NCBI GenBank assembly: GCA_014377915.1
Contig: JACMOT010000131.1
Span: 1-14,493 of the forward strand
Direction: 5' to 3'
DNA from: Tardiphaga sp.
GTDB taxonomy: Bacteria > Pseudomonadota > Alphaproteobacteria > Rhizobiales > Xanthobacteraceae
Length of the DNA: 14,493 nucleotides
Under the pieces are notes generated by a model that saw nothing but the letters and a program-made list of their open reading frames with translations, was not told the origin of the DNA and ran no database searches. Both the position numbers and the translations under genes were made by a program. This document shows, one piece after another, positions 1 to 6,805 of this stretch. Position 1 is the stretch's first letter, and each line of letters starts with the position of its first letter.

Positions 1-1149
1 CAGCGCCACGAGATCGGCTATCAACTGCCGCTGGTCGATGCGCTCGCCCTTCTTCAGGGCGAAGGTCATCGCGGTATAGGTCTCGACCGAGCCAATACCG
101 TAGATGCACGAGACCGGGGCGACGATGATGACATCGTCGCGCTCCAGCAGCGCCCGGGTCGCCGAATGGCGCATGCGGTCGATCTGCTCGTTGATCGAGG
201 AATCTTTCTCGATATAGGTGTCGGTCCGCGGCACATAGGCCTCGGGCTGGTAGTAGTCGTAATACGACACGAAATATTCGACGGCGTTGTCGGGGAAGAA
301 GCTCTTGAACTCGCCATAGAGCTGCGCCGCCAGCGTCTTGTTCGGCGCAAGGATGATCGCCGGGCGCTGCGTCGCCTCGATCACCTTGGCCATGGTGTAG
401 GTCTTGCCGGAGCCGGTGACGCCGAGCAGCACCTGGGTGCGGTCCTTGCGCGAGATGCCCTCGACCAGTTCCTTGATCGCGGTGGGCTGGTCGCCCTTCG
501 GCTCGAACGGCGACTTGATGACGAAGGGCACGCCGCCTTCGGACTTGTCGGGCCGTGGCGGGCGATGCGGCACCCAGATCTTGTCGTCCTTGAATTCCGG
601 GCGGCCATTGGTGACCAGCGCTTCCAGCGCGTCGGCGGTGGCCTGCACGCCCAGGGCTTCCATCTTGTTGCGCGGCGGACGCGCCAGCGCGGCATTGTCC
701 TCTTCCTCGGTGGTGAAGCCGAGCTGGCGAGCCAGTCCAGGATCCAGCGCCGGGATCGCGGCCGACGTGCCGTACACCGCCTGCGGTGCTTCCTCGAAAG
801 CCTGCTCGCTGAGCCGCGGCGCATAGGGCGCCACCGACGGCTGCGGAAACGGCTGCAAGGATGTCGGACGCGGGCCGGCGTCGCCTTCAAATTTCTTCGG
901 CGTCGATTTGCGGGCGCGGTGCACGGCGGCCTCGCCACCCGAACGGCGCTCGAACGAATTGCTCGGCGGCGGCTGCAGCCCGGTGCCTGAGCCCATGCCG
1001 GCATCGCCGCGGTTGATGGCGGGATTGAGCAGTTCCGCCAACGCCGGGCCGATCGGCTTGACCTCCGGCCGTCCCGCGCCGGGCTTGGCCGCCGGGGTTT
1101 TCGCGCGCTTCTTCGGGGGGGTCTTCGGGGTGTCGGGAGATTTCGCCAT
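1..1149 (-). CDS. uvrB: UvrABC excinuclease subunit B, 5' part only
   Basis: UvrB is the DNA-damage-verifying helicase-like subunit of nucleotide excision repair; it is loaded by UvrA and then recruits UvrC. The first 383 codons are present and the rest lies beyond the left edge. The Walker A motif GVTGSGKT is at residues 243-250, followed by the hallmark stretch [20 protein letters not shown] and the beta-hairpin region [12 protein letters not shown] at about 296-307, which clamps DNA in known UvrB structures. In E. coli UvrB the Walker A lies near residue 39, so this protein has about 200 extra N-terminal residues, rich in Lys, Pro and Ala (it begins [14 protein letters not shown]). From memory, long UvrB N-termini are common in Bradyrhizobium relatives. 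The ATG at 1149 is the first one that keeps the extension in frame; no strong ribosome binding site precedes it, so the exact start is uncertain. The identification itself is secure. Confidence 0.96.
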   Translation of the reverse strand, partial: MAKSPDTPKTPPKKRAKTPAAKPGAGRPEVKPIGPALAELLNPAINRGDAGMGSGTGLQPPPSNSFERRSGGEAAVHRARKSTPKKFEGDAGPRPTSLQPFPQPSVAPYAPRLSEQAFEEAPQAVYGTSAAIPALDPGLARQLGFTTEEEDNAALARPPRNKMEALGVQATADALEALVTNGRPEFKDDKIWVPHRPPRPDKSEGGVPFVIKSPFEPKGDQPTAIKELVEGISRKDRTQVLLGVTGSGKTYTMAKVIEATQRPAIILAPNKTLAAQLYGEFKSFFPDNAVEYFVSYYDYYQPEAYVPRTDTYIEKDSSINEQIDRMRHSATRALLERDDVIIVAPVSCIYGIGSVETYTAMTFALKKGERIDQRQLIADLVAL

Positions 1150-1295
1150 TCCGGGAATATGGGGGCGGAACCGGGGAATGACTAGACCAGCCAAATGCGC
1201 AATTCCAGATTGCAATTGTCGGAAACACTGCCTTTAATCGGGGCGTATTTCGGTCCCGCGTCAATTGCCCGACGGCCTGAACCACAGGTGCCGCC

Positions 1296-2921
1296 ATGCC
1301 CGTTTTTGAAAAGAAGCCTGCCGATCGGCCGCGCTTTCCCGGCGAGTTCTATATCGGCATCAATCCCGCCGGTGCCGCCAGCGATCCGACGAAGGCCTAT
1401 GTCGCCGCGGTCGCCGACGCGATCGAACAATTGGCGCGGGACCAGGTCGCCGACGATTCCGCGAACTATCCCGACAATCTGCTCAAGGACCGCAACGCCG
1501 CCCGTGCTGCGGCGATGACCGTCCTCGCGGTGGATACGGACGAGTTCATTGCCGGACGAAATGCGTTGGCTGACACCGCCCGAGTCCGCCAGATTCTGGG
1601 AAACTACGCGGCGCAGATCCCGAAGTTTGGCGCGCGACCGGCAGCGAAGCCGCGCTTCGATGGCGATTTCGATGTGGTCAGGGTGCCGGATCACGTGCCG
1701 ACGAAGGAGGAGCAGCTGTTTCTGGATGCCGTCGCCGCGGCGACGCGTGAGATGGCTGCCGACAAGGCCGCCGAATCCAGCAAGGAATTTTCGCAGACCT
1801 CCGTCGCGACTCGCCACGACATCCGATTGGACATTGCCCGGACGCTGATTGCGGCGATCGAAAAGCTGGACGGTTCTGGTCGCGATGCCGCGGCTGCGGC
1901 GGAGGAGGCCGTGCTGCTGCGCGGCCGCTACCAGGCGCGCCGGGACCGGGTGATCCGGCGCCTGTTTAACGTCAAATTCGAGAAAGGGCCCGGCAAGGCC
2001 GTCGCGGCCACGCAGGCCGCTTCGCTTCCCGGTTCCGCTGCCGGCAGGGCGGAAAAACCGGGCAGCGACGACGGGTCTGGCGAAGATGCCGCCTACGCGA
2101 TCCTGGATATCCGGTTACTGGGCGGCCTGCCGCCGCCCGAGGACAAGGCCTCGCCGGAAAAGATCGATCTGTATGGCAAGATCAACAAGACCAATACGGT
2201 CATCCGCGCCGTATGCGAGCGACTGGACGAGCGTACGTCGCAGAAGAGCGGGCTGGCGCTGATGTTCGAAGGGCGCAACGCCAAGCCGGCAGGCCAGGTG
2301 CGGAAACTTCAGGCCGAATTCCTGGAGAAGCTTTATGGCGTTGCGGTGATCGGCCTCGAGCGGGACTTTGTTGATGTCGCCCAGGCCACGCTGACCGAAA
2401 CCCGAAACGAGTTCTTTGCGCTGGAAGCCGGGCGCATTAAAGGCGCGCACAGCAACGGCCTGGCGCTGTTCGCGTTTTTCGGCAGCGTGGTGCTGTTGAC
2501 GGCCTATGCCTGGATCTGGCTGGAGTTTGCCGACAGCAGCGTGCGCTACGAAAGCTGGCTGTACCAGCACCGCAACTTCCTGCTTGCCGCATGTGGCGCG
2601 GCAGTCGGGACGTGGGCGTCGTTCACCGTCCGCCAAGTGCAGTACACTTTCGACGATCTGATGATGTTGGAAGATCGCGCCATTGCGCCGTCGATGCGGA
2701 TCCTGTTCGTGGTAATCTTGGCGCTGGCCACCTGCCTGTTGTTCTGGACCAACGCGATCAATATCGAGATCGGCGATCTCAAGACCAAGGCACAGTTTTT
2801 TCGCGAGTCCGGCTCGGTCGCCTTGCTGATCGGTCTGTTCTGCGGCCTCTCGGAGCGCGCGCTGGCCACCGCCATCGCCGGTCGCGCGGCATCTTTCGTC
2901 AAGGGCGTCGGCGGCGCGTAG
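1296..2921 (+). CDS. Uncharacterised membrane protein with duplicated N-terminal module
   Basis: I do not recognise this 541-aa protein. Residues 1-385 look soluble and carry an internal duplication. Residues 12-84 align without gaps to 119-191 at a constant offset of 107; each copy begins PRFxG(E/D)F, and I count 17 identities in about 71 positions. A low-complexity Ala/Gly/Asp linker follows at about 235-270. Four hydrophobic segments lie at about 388-411, 428-446, 469-488 and 506-527, the last containing CGLSERAL, so the large N-terminal part should sit on one side of the membrane. There is no signal peptide, so that side is probably cytoplasmic. An AGGTG sits a few bases before the ATG and could serve as ribosome binding site. 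The gene is divergent from uvrB and ends 6 bases from the convergent EF-hand gene. No enzyme motif is visible; a sensory or scaffold role would be a guess. Confidence 0.85.
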   Translation: MPVFEKKPADRPRFPGEFYIGINPAGAASDPTKAYVAAVADAIEQLARDQVADDSANYPDNLLKDRNAARAAAMTVLAVDTDEFIAGRNALADTARVRQILGNYAAQIPKFGARPAAKPRFDGDFDVVRVPDHVPTKEEQLFLDAVAAATREMAADKAAESSKEFSQTSVATRHDIRLDIARTLIAAIEKLDGSGRDAAAAAEEAVLLRGRYQARRDRVIRRLFNVKFEKGPGKAVAATQAASLPGSAAGRAEKPGSDDGSGEDAAYAILDIRLLGGLPPPEDKASPEKIDLYGKINKTNTVIRAVCERLDERTSQKSGLALMFEGRNAKPAGQVRKLQAEFLEKLYGVAVIGLERDFVDVAQATLTETRNEFFALEAGRIKGAHSNGLALFAFFGSVVLLTAYAWIWLEFADSSVRYESWLYQHRNFLLAACGAAVGTWASFTVRQVQYTFDDLMMLEDRAIAPSMRILFVVILALATCLLFWTNAINIEIGDLKTKAQFFRESGSVALLIGLFCGLSERALATAIAGRAASFVKGVGGA

Positions 2922-2927
2922 CGCGAA

Positions 2928-3317
2928 CTACATCAGCAGTTTCAGGAGGGCCTTGCCGGCCGGAGAAGCCAGTTCCCGGGCGTCCAGCGTGCCGTCATTG
3001 TCGGGATTTGCGGCCTTGAACCGCGCCTCGACCACGGCGATATATTCGGACTTGTCGAGCGTGCCATCCTTGTCCGGATCAGCGGCGGCGAATTCGGCCT
3101 TGCTGAGTCTCCGGCGCAGCTCGCGGGCATCCAGCGTGCCATCATGATCGCGGTCGAGCCGGTCGAACAAAACGGAGGCCGCGGCCTTGGCCTCGGCGAG
3201 GTCGACGGTGCCGTCTTTGTCGGGATCGAGTTTTGCGAGCGGAGCGGCGGCCCATGCCGGCGCGGCGGCCAGCGACAAAGCCAGAGACAGCAGAACGGTC
3301 CGACGCGGCAACGCCAT
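2928..3317 (-). CDS. Secreted EF-hand calcium-binding protein
   Basis: A small 129-aa exported protein made almost wholly of calcium-binding EF-hands. An N-terminal signal peptide (MALPRRTVLLSLALSLAAAP, cleavage likely after AWA at about 23) should send it to the periplasm. Four loops of the DxDxDG type follow at residues 31-42, 55-66, 80-91 and 104-115; the first three start with Asp and the fourth with Asn, which may weaken its metal binding. All four have Glu or Asp near loop position 12, as expected. A strong ribosome binding site, AAGGGAGG, lies 5 bases before the ATG, which fixes the start. A short dyad at 3338-3355 lies in its leader or promoter. The gene is in the same direction as the anti-sigma gene but 124 bases beyond it, past a hairpin, so it is probably a separate unit. 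The partner or process it serves is unknown. Confidence 0.88.
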   Translation of the reverse strand: MALPRRTVLLSLALSLAAAPAWAAAPLAKLDPDKDGTVDLAEAKAAASVLFDRLDRDHDGTLDARELRRRLSKAEFAAADPDKDGTLDKSEYIAVVEARFKAANPDNDGTLDARELASPAGKALLKLLM

Positions 3318-3337
3318 GGCATCCTCCCTTGCGATCT

Positions 3338-3355
3338 ATCCTTGGTTGCAAGGAT
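3338..3355 (-). promoter_or_regulatory. Dyad upstream of the EF-hand gene
   Basis: Perfect 7-bp inverted arms ATCCTTG (3338-3344) and CAAGGAT (3349-3355) flank the 4-base spacer GTTG, about 20 bases before the EF-hand start codon. It could be a small operator or a leader hairpin just ahead of the ribosome binding site. Arms this short can also arise by chance. Confidence 0.35.
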
Positions 3356-3413
3356 GACCCATGGGACGGTGTCGTTCAAGATCTAACTACCGCCCGGGAG
3401 GCGTCCTCGACCT

Positions 3414-3436
3414 CACCCCGTTTACGGGGCGGGGTG
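3414..3436 (-). terminator. GC-rich hairpin after the anti-sigma gene
   Basis: Located 6-28 bases beyond the anti-sigma stop codon. Two mutually exclusive stems are possible: CCCCGT (3416-3421) with ACGGGG (3424-3429) around TT, or CACCCCG (3414-3420) with CGGGGTG (3430-3436). No T-run follows on the minus strand, so it is at best a weak intrinsic terminator. It may also belong to a short palindromic repeat family common in these genomes. Confidence 0.45.
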
Positions 3437-3441
3437 GAACA

Positions 3442-4197
3442 CTACAGCGCGCGGGCGGCATTGCCCTTGAACAGGATTGGACCGGTCGGCCGGCCGATCG
3501 GCGAGCCGCCTTCGGGCTCCAGCGTGATTTCGAATAGCTGGTCCACGACGGTCTCCGGCAGGTCCTCGAGATCGAGCTGCAGGGTGCGCGACTGGCCGCT
3601 GAGGCCGATCGATCTCGGGCCGATGGCGCGGTCCCACAGCGTCCAGACCTGCAGCGTGCGGCCAGCGGGGACGTCGATGGCGCGCAACGGGATCAGCTCG
3701 ACGCGACCGTTGGAGAAAGTGTTGACGATAGCACCGGCCTCCCTTGTGGCGTCGTTGACCAGTACCGCGACATAGATCGGCTTGCGCTGCGCCAGCGCCA
3801 CCAGATCGTGGCGCAACTGCCGCGAGGTCGCCAGCGCGCCGATCATGATCATCGCGAACAGCAGCGCCGCGAAGGCGCCGCCGATGCCGGCGCCGCGCCA
3901 GAACCGGATGTTGTCCCACAAGGTGGCCCCCCGCAGCGCATTGCGGGCGCCGAATAGCGGAATCACGGGCGCGGTCTTCGTATCCGCGGCAATGCGGTCC
4001 CACAGCGCGGCGCTGGGCCGCAGCAGCTCGGCGGTAGCGTCGAGATCGGCGAGGCGCTCACGCCAGGCATGAACGGCGCCGGCGAAGCCGTCGTCGCTGG
4101 CCATTCGCGCCTCGGCCGCGGCCAGTTCGGTGCCTTCCAGCAAGCCCATGACATAATCGGCGGCGAGATCGTCGCGGGGGTCGTCGTGCGGGTTCAT
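3442..4197 (-). CDS. Anti-sigma factor, RskA (anti-sigma-K) family
   Basis: A 251-aa single-pass membrane anti-sigma factor that should hold the adjacent ECF sigma factor inactive until a signal outside the inner membrane triggers its release or proteolysis. Residues 8-68 match the cytoplasmic anti-sigma region (DLAADYVMGLLEGTELAAAE); no zinc-binding HxxxCxxC motif is seen. One membrane helix lies at about 104-124. Residues 136-251 form the RskA C-terminal domain, with the family signatures LQVWTLWD and EPEGGSPIGRPTGPIL. A GTG nine bases upstream could also start the frame, but the ATG at 4197 overlaps the sigma stop as ATGA and has GGAG 8 bases before it, so translational coupling to the sigma gene is likely. 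The stimulus is not evident from the sequence. Confidence 0.9.
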   Translation of the reverse strand: MNPHDDPRDDLAADYVMGLLEGTELAAAEARMASDDGFAGAVHAWRERLADLDATAELLRPSAALWDRIAADTKTAPVIPLFGARNALRGATLWDNIRFWRGAGIGGAFAALLFAMIMIGALATSRQLRHDLVALAQRKPIYVAVLVNDATREAGAIVNTFSNGRVELIPLRAIDVPAGRTLQVWTLWDRAIGPRSIGLSGQSRTLQLDLEDLPETVVDQLFEITLEPEGGSPIGRPTGPILFKGNAARAL

Positions 4198-4766
4198 CCC
4201 ATGCACTCCTGCAGCGAGAGCAGGCTGCGGCGCACCCAGCTCTTCACGGTGCCGAGCGGCACGTTCATCCGTCCGGCCAGCTCGCCATGGCTCATGCCAT
4301 GCGCATAGGCCAGTACTACCGCGTCGCGACGCGGCCGCTCGATGCGCTCCAGGCAGCGCCGCAGCGCCGAGGTCTCCGGCATCCGCGTCACCGCCGCCTC
4401 GCTGTCGATCTCGAGTGCGCGCTCATCGGAGGCGTCATAGCGATGTTCGTTGCGGTGGATGCTGAGCGCGCGGTTGCGCACCACTGCGAACAGCCAGCCG
4501 CGGGCGCTGCCGCGGTTTGGATCGAATCCCGCCGCCCCGCGCCAGATCCGCATGAAGGCGTCGTGCACGGCTTCCTCGGCCAGATCCTGCCGAAACAGGA
4601 TGCGGCGGGCGATGCCGATCATGCGCGGCGCCTCGCTGGCGTAGATGATCTGCAGGGCCGCGCGGTCGCCCGCCGCGCAGCGCGCCAGCGCGGCCGCCAG
4701 CTGCGCCTCGCGCTCGTGGTCGAGCAGAGCCGCGCCCCGCTGCGTGTTGCTGCCATTCCCGGTCAT
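4194..4766 (-). CDS. ECF-type RNA polymerase sigma factor, SigK-like
   Basis: A 190-aa extracytoplasmic-function sigma factor. Region sigma-2 covers about residues 36-105, including DLAEEAVHDAFMRIWRGA and GSARGWLFAVVRNRALS, which bind core polymerase and the -10 element. Region sigma-4 covers about 138-187, with the helix-turn-helix MSHGELAGRMNVPLGTVKSW that reads the -35 element. The frame stays open to an ATG at 4865, but that start lies upstream of the likely promoter (4790-4818). The ATG at 4766 has AAGGG at a good distance and fits the predicted transcript start near 4783, so I choose it. The gene overlaps the anti-sigma gene by ATGA and is divergent from the DUF4394 gene. Autoregulation is inferred from the promoter pair described separately. 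Group membership (SigK/RpoE-like) follows from the RskA-type partner. Confidence 0.92.
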   Translation of the reverse strand: MTGNGSNTQRGAALLDHEREAQLAAALARCAAGDRAALQIIYASEAPRMIGIARRILFRQDLAEEAVHDAFMRIWRGAAGFDPNRGSARGWLFAVVRNRALSIHRNEHRYDASDERALEIDSEAAVTRMPETSALRRCLERIERPRRDAVVLAYAHGMSHGELAGRMNVPLGTVKSWVRRSLLSLQECMG

Positions 4767-4789
4767 CTCTATGCCCTTGCATGTCCAGC

Positions 4790-4818
4790 CTACCCGCGCC
4801 GTGCGGCATTTGGATGCA
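4790..4818 (-). promoter_or_regulatory. ECF-type promoter of the sigma/anti-sigma operon
   Basis: Read on the minus strand: TGCATCC (4818-4812), a 17-base spacer, then GGTAG (4794-4790). Transcription would start near 4783, giving a leader of about 17 bases that includes AAGGG and the ATG at 4766. The same two elements with the same spacing occur in the opposite direction at 4861-4889. The -35-like CATCC agrees with what I recall of SigK-type promoters; the GGTAG -10 is read from this locus only. Confidence 0.65.
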
Positions 4819-4827
4819 CCCGACCCG

Positions 4828-4853
4828 GATTTATTTTCCGCAGATTTATTTTC
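4828..4853. repeat. Two 11-bp direct repeats between the divergent promoters
   Basis: GATTTATTTTC occurs at 4828-4838 and again at 4843-4853, a 15-base period. The pair is strikingly AT-rich and lies exactly between the two divergent -35 elements (4818 and 4861). It could be an UP-like element or the site of a second regulator; neither is shown. Confidence 0.6.
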
Positions 4854-4860
4854 AGAGCCA

Positions 4861-4889
4861 TGCATCCGTTCGTGGGGGGCGGCCGGTAG
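4861..4889 (+). promoter_or_regulatory. ECF-type promoter of the DUF4394 gene
   Basis: TGCATCC at 4861-4867, a 17-base spacer, then GGTAG at 4885-4889. It matches the promoter reading the other way at 4790-4818 in both elements and in spacing. The predicted transcript start is near 4896, giving a leader of about 40 bases before the ATG at 4937. Confidence 0.65.
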
Positions 4890-4890
4890 C

Positions 4891-4927
4891 CCCTGTGTTG
4901 ATCCCGAGAGGATCGAGCAACACAGGG
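4891..4927 (+). promoter_or_regulatory. Inverted repeat in the DUF4394 leader covering the ribosome binding site
   Basis: Perfect 10-bp arms CCCTGTGTTG (4891-4900) and CAACACAGGG (4918-4927), with an inner ATCC (4901-4904) / GGAT (4910-4913) extension on the near side. The right arm contains AGGG of the ribosome binding site AGGGAG (4924-4929), so a folded RNA would hide it. If transcription starts near 4896, only about half of the outer arm is transcribed, and the dyad may then act as DNA, for example as an operator at the start site. Confidence 0.5.
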
Positions 4928-4936
4928 AGCTAGTTC

Positions 4937-5719
4937 ATGAAGATCCATTCGCTTTCGCTTTTCGCCGCCTCATTGGCACTGCTGTTGAGCTCTGTCGCCG
5001 CCAATGCCGCGCAGGTCGCCGCCCTGATCGGCGGCGATACCATCGCCATGCTCGACACCGCGCAGAAGAAGGCCACCGGCGTTGTGAAGGTCAGCGGTCT
5101 TTCCGGCGCGCTGGTCGGCATCGACGTGCGCCCTGCCGATGGCCTGCTGTACGGCCTGGTCGATGACGGCACCGTTGTGACCATCGCCGCCGACGGCAAG
5201 GCCACCGTGAAGTCGAAGCTCGAGACCATGCTCGCCAAGGGCGTCGCGGCCACCGTCGATTTCAACCCGGTCGCCGACCGGCTGCGCGTGATGGGCTCCG
5301 ATGGCATGAGCCTGCGCGCCAATGTCGATGACGGCAAGGTCACCAAGGATGGCGATCACAAATATGCCGACGCCGACATGCACAAGGGCGAGAAGCCGAA
5401 TATCGTCGCTGGCGCCTACACCCATTCGGTGAAGGGCACCAAGGAGACCGCTCTGTTCAACATCGACGCCACCATCGGCGGGCTGATCAAGCAGGCGCCG
5501 CCGAATGACGGCATCCTCAGCGCGATCGGCAAGCTTGGCGTCAAGGTCGACACCGTCGCCTTCGACATCTGGTCGGATGGTGCCGGCAAGAACGAAGCCT
5601 GGCTGATGTCGGGCGACACGCTGTATTCCGTCGACCTCGCCACCGGCAAGGCCACCGAAGCCGTCAAGATCAGCGGAATCACCGGCGTCGTGAAGGACAT
5701 CGCCATCCTCGGGATGTAA
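4937..5719 (+). CDS. Secreted DUF4394 domain protein
   Basis: A 260-aa exported protein. A signal peptide (MKIHSLSLFAASLALLLSSV, cleavage likely after ANA at 24) precedes a DUF4394 domain filling the rest. The family hallmarks are GIDVRPADGLLYGL (61-74), VDFNPVADRLRV (107-118) and SLRANVDDG (125-133); the strand-and-turn pattern suggests a beta-propeller-like fold. No catalytic residues are evident, and the function of the family is not established to my knowledge. The start is set by AGGGAG 7 bases before the ATG and by the signal peptide. The gene is divergent from the sigma/anti-sigma operon and shares its promoter signature, so it is the best candidate for a direct target of that sigma factor. 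A strong hairpin follows at 5750-5779. Confidence 0.9.
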   Translation: MKIHSLSLFAASLALLLSSVAANAAQVAALIGGDTIAMLDTAQKKATGVVKVSGLSGALVGIDVRPADGLLYGLVDDGTVVTIAADGKATVKSKLETMLAKGVAATVDFNPVADRLRVMGSDGMSLRANVDDGKVTKDGDHKYADADMHKGEKPNIVAGAYTHSVKGTKETALFNIDATIGGLIKQAPPNDGILSAIGKLGVKVDTVAFDIWSDGAGKNEAWLMSGDTLYSVDLATGKATEAVKISGITGVVKDIAILGM

Positions 5720-5749
5720 CCGCGGCTGCCGCGGAGCTTCCGCGAGCAG

Positions 5750-5779
5750 CAATGCCGCGCCCCGTCGGGCGCGGCATTG
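5750..5779. terminator. Strong hairpin between convergent genes
   Basis: A 13-bp perfect stem, CAATGCCGCGCCC (5750-5762) with GGGCGCGGCATTG (5767-5779), closed by the 4-base loop CGTC. A second, smaller stem, CCGCGG-CTG-CCGCGG (5720-5734), directly follows the DUF4394 stop. Placed between convergent genes, it likely ends transcription from both sides, although no clean T-run follows. Confidence 0.7.
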
Positions 5780-5817
5780 ACATTTCGAGGTGTCGACAAT
5801 GCGATCTCGGCAAGGCC

Positions 5818-6783
5818 TCAATGCATCATGGTGGCGACGCATTCCTCGATCTGCGCCTTACGGCCGGGAATATCGGGCAGGAACTGAAAGCCGGTATAGC
5901 GCTCGACGATTTTCACCGTGGTGCGAAATTTCTTGAGATATTCCAGCGAATCCTTGGCCTCGTTGGAGCGATGGTCGATATTCGGCATCACATAGGCATT
6001 GGCCCGCTTCGCCGCCGGATCGTACAGGATCTTGAACAGGCCGACCGGCACCGCCACGCCGGACTCGCATTTCTTTTTCGAAGCGCCGCTGTTCTCGGGG
6101 CAGATCGCGGCCTTGGCCGGTGCATCGAAGCTGATCGCGTTCTTGCAGGCATTATTGGTCTTGGTGATCGGCGGAATAGCGCCGCGCGCATTGGCGTAGA
6201 TCGGGCCGGTGATGACGTAGAGCTCGCCGCGATCCTGCGCCAGCTTGCGCACCAAGGCTTCGAACTGCTTCCAGATGCCGCGATTGAAGCCGATGCCTTC
6301 CTGCGGCACGGCATTGCTGAGGACGAAGGTATCGTCCATCCAGGCGCTGTTGGCGCTGAAATCGGCGGAGGCGGCCTGATGGCCGCGATCATAGCCACTC
6401 TTGGTATAGTCCTTGTCGACGGCGCGCGCCGCGTCGCAGACCGCTTCCTCGGCGGCAAATTTCTTGCCTTCCGGGCGGGTGTTGGTGCCGCTGACCTGAC
6501 GGCGGTTGAGCGGCTCGATCACCCAGTCCGGGGTCTTGTTCTCATTGTTGTGCAGCAGCACGTAGCGCTGGTGGCAGACGAAGGCGGGGTCGATCTCGGT
6601 GCCGGCCTGTGGCAGACCGATCTTCTCCCACAGCGCGCGACAGTTTTCCGGATCATTGACTGTCTCCGCCGGCGCCTCGGGCGCCGCGGCCTCGCCGTCG
6701 GCGCAGACCAGCGCCCACGCGGGATACGGCAGGGCGGCCATCACCGCGAAAGCAAGGCAGACAGCGCGCGCGACGTTCGGCAT
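5818..6783 (-). CDS. Secreted DNA/RNA non-specific endonuclease (NucA/Serratia nuclease family)
   Basis: A 321-aa exported nuclease of the beta-beta-alpha-metal type, which cuts DNA and RNA without sequence preference. A signal peptide (MPNVARAVCLAFAVMAALPY, cleavage near PAWA) is followed by the catalytic motif YDRGHQAASADF; DRGH is at residues 132-135 and its His is the general base. FNRGIWKQFE at about 166-175 supplies the Asn that holds the Mg ion and the conserved Glu. VITGPIY and YVMPN are also typical of the family. Several extra Cys suggest disulfides, in keeping with periplasmic or extracellular location. The frame opens at 6795, but the ATG at 6783 has GGAG just ahead and gives a cleaner signal peptide. 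It starts 22 bases after the 163-aa membrane protein, so the three minus-strand genes probably form one operon. Nutrient scavenging, DNA turnover or defence are all possible. Confidence 0.93.
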   Translation of the reverse strand: MPNVARAVCLAFAVMAALPYPAWALVCADGEAAAPEAPAETVNDPENCRALWEKIGLPQAGTEIDPAFVCHQRYVLLHNNENKTPDWVIEPLNRRQVSGTNTRPEGKKFAAEEAVCDAARAVDKDYTKSGYDRGHQAASADFSANSAWMDDTFVLSNAVPQEGIGFNRGIWKQFEALVRKLAQDRGELYVITGPIYANARGAIPPITKTNNACKNAISFDAPAKAAICPENSGASKKKCESGVAVPVGLFKILYDPAAKRANAYVMPNIDHRSNEAKDSLEYLKKFRTTVKIVERYTGFQFLPDIPGRKAQIEECVATMMH

Positions 6784-6805
6784 GCCACTCTCCATCTGTG
6801 CGCTT

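Noticed and set aside
166..990. 274-codon open frame antisense to uvrB
   Set aside because: The minus strand encodes clear UvrB motifs throughout; the antisense frame is a composition artefact.
1168..1182. GAAC-N7-TGAC resembling an alphaproteobacterial LexA box upstream of uvrB
   Set aside because: Only one half-site matches GAAC; the second half has two mismatches in four bases, so it is not better than chance.
4767..4865. Upstream start giving a 223-aa sigma factor
   Set aside because: The added 33 codons cover the predicted promoter, and the sequence there has no sigma-factor similarity; 4766 has a ribosome binding site.
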